Below are positions 57,088 to 64,000 of a DNA stretch of 64,000 nucleotides, piece by piece. The stretch spans positions 620,001-684,000 of the forward strand of contig NZ_JACHBS010000001.1 of assembly GCF_014200395.1 (NCBI RefSeq). Reading direction: 5' to 3'. Origin of the DNA: Microcella frigidaquae. Lineage in GTDB: Bacteria > Actinomycetota > Actinomycetes > Actinomycetales > Microbacteriaceae. Under the pieces are notes generated by a model, which did no database searches, was not told the origin of the DNA, and saw nothing but the letters and a program-made list of their open reading frames with translations. The position numbers were made by a program, and so were the translations under genes. Position 1 is the first letter of the stretch; the number at the start of each line of letters is the position of its first letter.

Positions 57088-59829
57088 TTAGTGGTCTTGA
57101 TAGGGGCGGCGGGAGAAGCCAGCCCGTTCGAGCTTGCGCACAAAGCGGTCCAACGCGAATCGTGCAGACACAGTGAAAACTCGACGCTCGCCCAGAGCGG
57201 CTACGAGGCGAGGACTCGCCCAGTAGTAGAAATGAATCACAACGCGGCCCGCGGCCGAAGTCTGAAGGACCTCATCCCGCCAGCGGCGCAGGACCCGAAC
57301 TGGCGGAGAATCATAGGAGCCGTAGACCGCTGTGGCGATGTAGCAGCCGCCGGGCTTCTTGGCCGCCGCTGGAGGCGGTGACGACGTCCGGCTAGCTGAC
57401 GTGGTCCGTGCCGGGGTAGGCAGTGGCACACATTCCGGCGGATAGGTGTAGCCATACCCCATCTTGTGTTTGGTCGGCACCGTCTTGCCCATTCGCTGAT
57501 GCCACGCGACGTTGCCCCGGCTGATAAATGGCTTCCCGCAGCGTGTGCACAGCCGCTCGGGATCGAGCTCCGCATCCCGCTTCGCCTTCTCGGCGATCTC
57601 CGCCCTTACCCGCTGCTGGCGCTCGACGTCGTTTCGATGGCAAGACGGGCATCGACCGTAGGTAATGTCTGACTTCTGGGACGGAAGGCCGCAGTCCTTG
57701 CAGTTCGCGGGTGCGCAGCGATCGCAGAGAGCGTTGACGAGGTAGCGCTTTGGAACGCTACGGTTGCAGCTCGCGCACCTCCCCTGGTTGCAGTCGTAGC
57801 AACGACCCTCGATGAGAGACTGATGCGGTTTCTCCCGCCCGCATTCCACGCAAGCTGCGAAGTTGCGCTTCCGATTGCAGTTCCAGCAGACGCCACTCTT
57901 CAGCGAGGACTTGGGTTTGCCGCAGTCAACGCACTTCGGCAGCTTCGACCGACAGGCGCGACATAGGGCCGGCTGGGCGTATCTCCCCGACTTCCCATCC
58001 CAAATCCCGACCATAGAAGTGCCGCATTCAGAACACGAGTAGATGGGTGTATCACGGGCCATCGCTTTGAACCGAGTCGGATACACGTCATTCGACATTG
58101 GGTCAAAACTCTCGGCGCTAGTTAGGAAGCGACGAAAGTCCCGGAACGCGCCTAACCACTCGGCGTCTGAAGGCCGGTCATCGTACCGGTCACCGTCCTT
58201 GTGGAAAGTGTTCCAGAAAAGCCCCTTGAGGTTCGGCTGAATGTGGGACCACATGTACTTCCAGTTCCCGGCGGGTTGGTCCTGGTTCGAATTCTCCTTG
58301 TATTGGAACGAGAAGTTGCCCTCCTTAATCAGCCGGACGATGTCACCGTCCGATCCGGACCTGGCGTAGGGAAACTGTCCGGTAATCAGGATCATGAACA
58401 GCATGGTGGCTACCGCGAACCGCTCGTCCTCGATGGACCGAAGGAACTCCGGATACCGCTTCCCGATCACTGAGGGCGCACTGAACATTTCGGTTCCGAC
58501 GGGACATGGGAACCCGTCCAACTGCCAGGAGTCGGCGTCGATTATCCACACCTTCTTGTCGGCATCGACTTGGAGATTCTTAGGGTTGATGTCGCCGAGG
58601 ATGATGTTGAGCGAATGGAGGTAGGACACCTTCTCCAGGAACGAGATGGCGACATCGACAAGGTCGGCCTTGGTCCAAGTCGGGAACTCGTTTCGGAATC
58701 GGCGAGGGTTGAAGAGCGCCTTGGAGAAGTCGCGACCGGTTGCGCGTGGCATTACGTAGCCTACGAACTCGCCCCGGAGGTTCTTGACGATCGCCCTTGG
58801 GAAGCCGATCCCAGCCATCGTGAAGCCTCGAGCCGCCAGCAACTCGATCTTCGCCTGGCGGTGCGCGGTGATGTGATCCTGGTCGAATACCTTCACTACA
58901 TCTGTCGCCGAGACGGCGTACACGCTCCCCTCGCCACCCGTCCCGAGCTTGTCAGCAAGTCGAATCCTAACTGCACCGGAGGCCGCTTCGACGAGCACCT
59001 CGTCACCTTCGCCGGGAACCTCGGCTACCTTCAGCGGGAAATCCTCGCCACGGAACGGGGTATCCGCCGGAAACGCGCCAGCTGCGACTGTCGGCGCTGT
59101 TTCAGCCTTTCGGGTAACCGCCAGTCGAGACGGTGAATCCGGCACAACCACATTGGTAGCAAGAGCGAATGCCTCCAGCGTGTCCTCCAGTGATGCAGCC
59201 TCCAGCTGGTCCCTCGGTCCAGCGTCCTTGGTCATCAGGCGGCGTTGGATTCGGCGAAGCTTGGCGAGGCCCCGTTCGTAGAGGACCTGGGGCACTTCGC
59301 ACTCGATGAGGCCCTCGCTACTGAGTCGCCCTGCGACAAGCCAAACGTTTCGCTCGATTCCGAGGAGGTTGATCCGGAGCAGCAGCGTCACGTCGTTCGT
59401 GAGCAACGCCATCGCGTAGTGGCCGGCATACGCGGTGAATATGTCGACGAAGAGATCATCCGCGTATGGGTTGGAGTCGTCGCCGAGATCCTTGCGAACG
59501 AGACCTTGTGCGCTCGCTGACTGTAGGAACAGCAGTGCGTTCGCGGCCTTCTTGATTGCCTCGACTCGATCCGGGTCTTCACCCGACGGGTCAGTGGCGC
59601 TCTGATCAGTAAGTTCAGCGATGACCTTAGTCGGCACGACCACCGGGCTTCCGCCTAGCTCGATCTTCGGGGCAACCCGCGCGAACAGCTTTTGAAGCCC
59701 GCCTTGCCGAGAGGGGTCCGTATCCATGAAAACGTTCGTGTCAATGAACAGGCGGGCGTCCGGCGCGACGAGGTCCGCCGGATCGAAGATCAGAGTCCGC
59801 TCGGCTGTCTCACTCACTGAAATTGACAC
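57088..59829 (-). CDS. PIN domain-protein kinase-zinc ribbon-CFI-box fusion protein
   Basis: 913 residues. Residues 25-165 are a PIN nuclease-like domain (LFIDTNVFMDT with Asp30; YADDLFVDIFTAY; LLTNDVTLL with Asp146). Residues 290-580 are a kinase: Gly loop LGTGGEGSVY (295-304), Lys313 in VVKVF, LHSLNIILGDINPKNLQ with Asp413 and Asn418, and DAD (431-433) where DFG is usual. Residues about 595-745 hold five or more CxxC zinc ribbons. The C-terminus (about 830-913, GGCYIATAVYGSYDSPPVRVLRRWRD) matches the CFI-box-CTERM motif. GTG 59829 is used; GTG 59817 is an alternative nearer the upstream stop. Phosphorylation activity is likely but untested. Confidence 0.85.
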   Translation of the reverse strand: MSISVSETAERTLIFDPADLVAPDARLFIDTNVFMDTDPSRQGGLQKLFARVAPKIELGGSPVVVPTKVIAELTDQSATDPSGEDPDRVEAIKKAANALLFLQSASAQGLVRKDLGDDSNPYADDLFVDIFTAYAGHYAMALLTNDVTLLLRINLLGIERNVWLVAGRLSSEGLIECEVPQVLYERGLAKLRRIQRRLMTKDAGPRDQLEAASLEDTLEAFALATNVVVPDSPSRLAVTRKAETAPTVAAGAFPADTPFRGEDFPLKVAEVPGEGDEVLVEAASGAVRIRLADKLGTGGEGSVYAVSATDVVKVFDQDHITAHRQAKIELLAARGFTMAGIGFPRAIVKNLRGEFVGYVMPRATGRDFSKALFNPRRFRNEFPTWTKADLVDVAISFLEKVSYLHSLNIILGDINPKNLQVDADKKVWIIDADSWQLDGFPCPVGTEMFSAPSVIGKRYPEFLRSIEDERFAVATMLFMILITGQFPYARSGSDGDIVRLIKEGNFSFQYKENSNQDQPAGNWKYMWSHIQPNLKGLFWNTFHKDGDRYDDRPSDAEWLGAFRDFRRFLTSAESFDPMSNDVYPTRFKAMARDTPIYSCSECGTSMVGIWDGKSGRYAQPALCRACRSKLPKCVDCGKPKSSLKSGVCWNCNRKRNFAACVECGREKPHQSLIEGRCYDCNQGRCASCNRSVPKRYLVNALCDRCAPANCKDCGLPSQKSDITYGRCPSCHRNDVERQQRVRAEIAEKAKRDAELDPERLCTRCGKPFISRGNVAWHQRMGKTVPTKHKMGYGYTYPPECVPLPTPARTTSASRTSSPPPAAAKKPGGCYIATAVYGSYDSPPVRVLRRWRDEVLQTSAAGRVVIHFYYWASPRLVAALGERRVFTVSARFALDRFVRKLERAGFSRRPYQDH

Positions 59830-60057
59830 CGCTTCGGAACTCTGCCGACGGAGTCGGCGGGGCCTTTCCGAACTCGACGTTGCTGATGAATCTCACGCTG
59901 ATGTCTGCATCCCCAGCGAAGCCGGAATCCCTCGTGACAGTGGCCCCGAACTGAATGCGAATCTCCCCCGGGTCGGTCTCGTCAGGTGCCACAGTGAAAA
60001 CCACCGACTGAACCGGGTCCGACTCGCTACCCGGCTGCGGTGGGGCGTACTGGACAG

Positions 60058-61552
60058 CTGATATGTGACTGATTCCTGTCAAGTGGCAGGGGAAAGAGCG
60101 CCCGGAGTGATCATGCTTCGGGCGCTCTTTCGTGTGGTCGGCGCGGGCGGTGTGGGTGTCGTGCGTGTCGTGGGCGACGCGCGGTCAGACTGATATGCGC
60201 GGGTTGGTTACCGCAGGACGTGCTGTTCGGCTGGAGCGGTTCCGCTTGTCTAGGATCGAGCGTCGCCTGCCCTTCGGGCGGGCTGCTCATAGCTGTTCCG
60301 CGGGTCGCTCCTCGCGCTGCCGTCACCTGCCGTCTGAACCGACCGGTCAGGGGGCCCAGGTCAGTCGGGCATCACAGCCAGGGACCAGCACCAGCCGGCG
60401 AGCTCGCGGGCGATGGCGACGTTCGCGATCGTGGGCCGCTTCTTGCGTGCGGTGAAGTGCTGCCATTTCTGATGCAGGCGCCGGTTGCCGTCGTCGCCGC
60501 GGGACACGGCGAGGCTGGGCGCGGCAGCCCACCGGGCCTGCATCACCGCTCCGGGCCGATAGGGTTTGCGGTGATGCCAGGCGGCCTCGACCAGCAGGCG
60601 GCGGGCGTGAGTGTTGCCGGTCTTGGTGATCGAGCCTTGCGAGCGTGACTGTCCGGAGGAGTGCTCTGAGGGCACCAGCCCGACGAACGCGCCGATGCTG
60701 GATCCGGTGAAGCGCTCCCAGTTGCCGATCTCGACCGCGAGGCCGAACCCGGTCAAGGTCGAGATCCCGCGCAAGCACCCCAGGCGTCGCACCACGGGCG
60801 CGTAGTTGCTGGTCGCGGCCATCTGCTCGATGATCGCGTCGAGTCGGTCTTTGCGGGCGCGCACCTGCTGCACTGCTTCGTAGTCGGCATCGAACGCGGC
60901 CTGCAGTCCGGGATGGTCGAACCTTTGCCGGCGCAGCCAGGCATCATGCGCGCCGGTCCACGCCTGCTTGCCGTCATAGATGATCCCGTGGCGCAACAGC
61001 AGCTTCGAGAGCCGATGCCGTGCAGCCATCAGCTCACCCCGATTGTCCTCTCGTGCTCGCACCAGGTCGCGTGCGGTTTCCTGCTCGATCGTGGGCACGG
61101 CAACCGCGACGATCTCTCCCAGTCGCAGCAGTCTTGCCAAATGCATCGCGTCCCTGGCGTCGGTCTTGACTCGCTCCCCGACCGGGCGCTGCAACTTCGA
61201 CGGCGCCGCCACGAGGCACTCGATGCCTGCGGCGGTGAACAAGCGGGCCAGAGCGAACCCGGTCGGCCCGGCCTCATACGTCACCGCTGCCGGCTGCGGC
61301 AGGCTCCGCACCCACTCCAGCACTGCCGCGGGGTCGTAGCCGAAACGGTGACGGATCACTTCCCCAGTGTCCTCGTCGATCGCGCATCCCACGACGCTGC
61401 GGGCGTGCACGTCCAGACCGACGCTCGTACGCTGGATTCTCAACTGGGGCCTCCATTCGCCTGGTGGACAGGCCAGCCCTCAACGGCTGGCAACCCACGA
61501 ATACGCGAATCGAGGCCCCAGCCTCAAGAACCAGACCGAAGACCCATATCGT
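60058..61552 (-). mobile_element. IS110-family element, copy 2
   Basis: 1495 bp, apparently identical to copy 1 and in the same orientation. Left junction ACAG|CT, right junction CT|AGGGC, the same 11-bp composite target. Excision restores a reading frame, so ends are defined to within the 2-bp core. The hairpin and structured 5' end are as in copy 1. Confidence 0.93.
60361..61443 (-). CDS. IS110-family transposase, copy 2
   Basis: 360 residues, translation identical to the copy at 22548-23630, with TTG start and intact DEDD and Ser-containing motifs. Intact copies differing in position only suggest recent transposition. Confidence 0.93.
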   Translation of the reverse strand: MRIQRTSVGLDVHARSVVGCAIDEDTGEVIRHRFGYDPAAVLEWVRSLPQPAAVTYEAGPTGFALARLFTAAGIECLVAAPSKLQRPVGERVKTDARDAMHLARLLRLGEIVAVAVPTIEQETARDLVRAREDNRGELMAARHRLSKLLLRHGIIYDGKQAWTGAHDAWLRRQRFDHPGLQAAFDADYEAVQQVRARKDRLDAIIEQMAATSNYAPVVRRLGCLRGISTLTGFGLAVEIGNWERFTGSSIGAFVGLVPSEHSSGQSRSQGSITKTGNTHARRLLVEAAWHHRKPYRPGAVMQARWAAAPSLAVSRGDDGNRRLHQKWQHFTARKKRPTIANVAIARELAGWCWSLAVMPD

Positions 61553-61829
61553 CTAGGGCAAGTAGCGACTCCATGCTGTCCGGCACACCCAGCAGCCCAG
61601 CGATCAGCCCGCTCATCGACGGTTCCGGCGACGCAATCGCCGCGGAGTTTGCCGGCAATGGATACCCGCTGTTGGTGAATCTGCTCCTACTCGTTGACCC
61701 ACGGCCGATCGCCTGACTTGCGCGACCCATCGAGTAGTACTTGCCGTCATATCTGCCGTGCGCTTTCAGAGCGGCGACTTGGCGACCGGTGGCTGGGCGA
61801 GACCATCGGCCAGAACTGTATCGGGCCAC

Positions 61830-62263
61830 CAGTCACCTCCTTACTTATGGCGTCGCCAGATAGGCCATTCAGATTACTGAGTCGCGCTACGTTTCGCACT
61901 GGTCATATAGGTGCCCGATACACAGGTCTAGAGGAAACGCAGCACTTTCTTGAGCCGGCTTCGGGTGTACGTGTCGAGCGCTCCGGCCGCAAGGGCTGTC
62001 TTGTCGCCGATCCCACTCGAGTGTCGCGACCCGAAGTTGCTCGACCCAGAGCTACTCGTCTCACGCCCCAAGGTATTCGACAAGTTCGAGGACAACTCGT
62101 TGGCCGTTGCGCGGGAGTTGTCCCTCGAGAGGCCGCATGGAACGTGCCGCGCGATGCGCATCGCGAGTACAGCAGACGCCATAGGTGCCGCTGCTCCTCC
62201 TGGAAGGTCGCCGCATTCGAGCGGTGAGTGGTTCATCTGGAGTCGAGAAACTGGGTGACGTCC
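61830..62263. other. Noncoding region upstream of the TerY-P-like operon
   Basis: Between the operon start (GTG 61829) and the IS256 edge. It contains the strong ribosome site AAGGAGGTGA on the minus strand. An open frame of 102 codons on the minus strand (61928-62236) has low-complexity Ser/Asn composition and no ribosome site; it is not called. The operon promoter probably lies here, but no clear -35/-10 pair was found. Confidence 0.5.
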
Positions 62264-63617
62264 CGCTGAGTGGTGGAGTTTCTCAACACCGTGCGGGTCA
62301 GCTGTTGTGATTATGCCGCAGCGAGTTCCGGGATCGCGACCTCCTCTTCGGTGACGTTCAGGAGCTTCATGGAGTGCTCGCTGAAGTAGCGGCGGTCAGC
62401 GCCGTCCCATTCGTCGTGTTGCTCGATCAGGACGTGTCCGGCCAGGCGCAGCAACGCGGCGGGGTTGGGGAATGTGCCGACGACGTCGGTGCGGCGTTTG
62501 ATCTCCTTGTTGACCCGCTCGAGCGGGTTCGTGGACCAGATCTGCCGCCAGTGTGTGGCGGGAAACTGACAGAACGCGAGGATGTCGTTCTGCGCGTCCT
62601 CGAGCATGCCGGCGATCTTCGGGTGCGACCTCGAGAGCATGCGGACGACTTCGTGGAATTGGGTGAACACGTGCTCGGTGTCTGGCTGGGCGAAGATCGT
62701 GCGGATGATCGACGCGACCATCGGCCCAGCGGTCTTGGGGACGTTGGCAAGCACGTTGCGCATGAAGTGGACCCGACACCGCTGCCATGACGAGCCTTGG
62801 AAGACGGTGTCGATCGCCGCGATCAGCCCGGTGTGCGCGTCGGAGATCACCAGCTTCACTCCGCCCAGCCCGCGGGCCTTCAGCGAGCGAAGGAACGCGG
62901 TCCAGAACGGTTGCGATTCGGTGTCCCCGACCTCGAAGCCGAGGACTTCCCTGCGCCCGTCGGCGGCGACACCGACCGCGACGACGACGGCTTGGGAGAC
63001 GACCCGCCGGCCGACGCGGGCTTTGCAGTAGGTCGCGTCGAGGAACACGTACGGGTACGTGCTGTCCGCGAGCGGCCGATCGCGGAACGCCGCGACGTCC
63101 TCGTCGAGGTTGCTGCAGATCCGCGACACCTCCGACTTGCTGATCCCGGTGTCGGCACCGAGCGCCTTCACCAGGTCGTCGACCTTGCGGGTGGAGACGC
63201 CGTGGACGTACGCCTCCATCACGACCGCGAACAGGGCCTGATCGACCCGGCGGCGGCGTTCCAGCAGCGACGGGAAAAACGATCCCTGCCGCAGCTTCGG
63301 GATCCGCAACTCCAGCTCCCCCGCGGTGGTGGTGAGGGTCCGCAGCCGGGTCCCGTTGCGCTGCGTCGTACGGTCCGGGGAGCGTTCGAACGGGGCAGCG
63401 CCGATGAACGCAGCTGCTTCCGCGTCGATCAGCTCCTGGTAGAGCGTCTCGGTCGCGACCCGGATCCGGTCGTTCACATCGGTGAGTTTCAGTTCCCCGA
63501 GTAGCTCGAGGAGGGCAGACTGGTCAAGAGCCATCGTGCGTTTGTGTCCTTCCGTGAGATTCCTAGACAGTTCTCACTGACCATCGCACGATGGCTCACC
63601 GCGTCCACGACGTGACA
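62264..63617 (-). mobile_element. IS256-family element, copy 2
   Basis: Approximate edges by comparison with copy 1: shared ACGTCCCGCTGAGTGGTGG at the left, CATCGCACGATGG and CACGAC at the right. No sure target duplication was found. It separates the accessory operon from pepN. Confidence 0.75.
62311..63534 (-). CDS. IS256-family transposase, copy 2
   Basis: 407 residues, MALDQSALLELLGELKL start. DDE motifs as in copy 1: FLDATYCKARVGRRV, VKLVISDAHTGLIAAI, STNPLERVNKEIKRRTDVVG, and WQRCRVHFMRN. Intact. Sequence differs from copy 1 at many positions, so the two were acquired separately or long ago. Confidence 0.93.
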   Translation of the reverse strand: MALDQSALLELLGELKLTDVNDRIRVATETLYQELIDAEAAAFIGAAPFERSPDRTTQRNGTRLRTLTTTAGELELRIPKLRQGSFFPSLLERRRRVDQALFAVVMEAYVHGVSTRKVDDLVKALGADTGISKSEVSRICSNLDEDVAAFRDRPLADSTYPYVFLDATYCKARVGRRVVSQAVVVAVGVAADGRREVLGFEVGDTESQPFWTAFLRSLKARGLGGVKLVISDAHTGLIAAIDTVFQGSSWQRCRVHFMRNVLANVPKTAGPMVASIIRTIFAQPDTEHVFTQFHEVVRMLSRSHPKIAGMLEDAQNDILAFCQFPATHWRQIWSTNPLERVNKEIKRRTDVVGTFPNPAALLRLAGHVLIEQHDEWDGADRRYFSEHSMKLLNVTEEEVAIPELAAA

Positions 63618-63867
63618 CCCGAGCCGGGAAACTACACCAACCCAGGGGACGCCACCAGAAACTGCTCGTCAAGCATTGAGTCCCTCGTCCCACACAGGGG
63701 ACTTGTTGGGCAAGTCGTCAACAGGCCTGAGCATGGACGCTCCGTGACTGCCAAGGCAATTGGGACACCCGCACGCGCAGCCGCTCCACCGCAGCCCCGC
63801 ACTACGCTGAAGGGGCGGGGTCACGAGCCCCGCATCCCTCGTACCGCGCCCCAAGGAGGCTGCCGCT

Positions 63868-64000
63868 GTGCCCGCTGAGAACCTGACCCGTATTGAAGCG
63901 CAGGAGCGCTCGGCCCTCGTCTCGACCGAGAGCTACGACGTCGCCCTCGACCTGACGACCGGTGACGAGGTGTTTCGGTCGACGTCGACCGTCACCTTCT
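63868..64000 (+). CDS. pepN: Aminopeptidase N (M1 family), N-terminal fragment at the window edge
   Basis: 44 residues visible: VPAENLTRIEAQERSALVSTESYDVALDLTTGDEVFRSTSTVTF, the typical start of actinobacterial PepN. GTG 63868 follows AAGGAGG. The HExxH zinc site lies outside the window. The 250 bases between the IS256 edge and this start contain a TACGCT -10-like box near 63804 and no gene. Confidence 0.9.
   Translation, partial: MPAENLTRIEAQERSALVSTESYDVALDLTTGDEVFRSTSTVTF

Larger units (their letters stand above)
59810..61829 (-). pseudogene. Operon-leading gene split by IS110 copy 2; restored length 174 aa
   Basis: The 5' half (61829-61553) starts GTG behind a perfect AAGGAGGTGA site and encodes MARYSSGRWSRPATGRQVAAL through ESLLAL. 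The 3' half (60057-59810) continues AVQYAPPQPGSESDPVQ and ends GVNFSE. Deleting 1495 bp (60058-61552) joins them in frame as a 175-codon gene. The N-terminal part has a Thr-Gly-x-Gln helix pair (QVAALKAHGRYDGKYYSMGRASQAIG); the C-terminal beta domain (VVFTVAPDETDPGEIRIQFGATVTRDSGFAGDADISVRF) resembles the trypsin-co-occurring Trypco1 domain, but only weakly. Its stop overlaps the kinase start. Confidence 0.85.

Noticed and set aside
61928..62236. 102-codon minus-strand frame upstream of the TerY-P-like operon
   Set aside because: Ser/Asn-rich, no ribosome site, no recognised motif, and overlapping frames on the other strand look equally good.

Overview
The window is chromosomal DNA of a high-GC actinobacterium, most probably a member of the Microbacteriaceae. 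Pointers are the ClpX/ClpP1/ClpP2/trigger-factor block, a translational-type T-box in front of ileS, actinobacterial-type valS, Nei and RpiB proteins, and many genes whose start codon lies 6-7 nt after a TANNNT -10 box (leaderless mRNAs). The genus is inference.

Layout. 1-18.4 kb: 5' end of ileS with its T-box, an MHS transporter, a secreted subtilase with six fibronectin III repeats, valS, a GNAT gene, an ArsR-type regulator divergent from an M3 peptidase across five 14-bp repeats, a uracil permease, an Eis-like acetyltransferase and a BenE-type symporter. 18.4-23.7 kb: a four-layer insertion-sequence nest (IS481 split by IS3, IS3 split by IS30, IS110 at the IS481 edge). 23.7-30.7 kb: PNPOx-family protein, clpX, copper genes (ycnI, copC), clpP2 and clpP1, a lipoprotein and a GNAT gene. 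30.7-36.7 kb: an IS256 element between a truncated gene and a Fic gene, then tig, tRNA-Pro, tRNA-Gly, and a second IS481 element flanked by a 17-bp repeat of the tRNA-Gly 3' end. 36.9-49.3 kb: an ECF sigma/membrane-anchored partner pair, a giant polytopic membrane protein, an amidohydrolase-PaiB-Nei-RpiB block, an SDR, and a FAD oxidoreductase/cupin pair behind a perfect palindrome.

49.3-63.7 kb is accessory DNA. An amylosucrase gene is followed by a 3.7-kb cassette (two hypothetical genes and an IS21) that ends in a second, slightly diverged copy of the amylosucrase 3' end. Next comes the most interesting locus: a minus-strand operon of an IS110-interrupted 174-codon gene, a PIN-kinase-zinc-ribbon-CFI-box protein, a TerY-like VWA protein and a PP2C phosphatase. 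A second IS256 follows, and core sequence resumes with pepN at the right edge.

How the parts fit. The kinase/VWA/PP2C set looks like a TerY-P triad, a phospho-signalling module reported beside tellurite-type stress and conflict genes; here a PIN nuclease is fused to the kinase and a fourth gene leads the operon. The two identical IS110 copies share the target ACAGCTAGGGC, and removing copy 2 exactly restores the fourth gene's reading frame, which fixes the element ends to within the 2-bp core.
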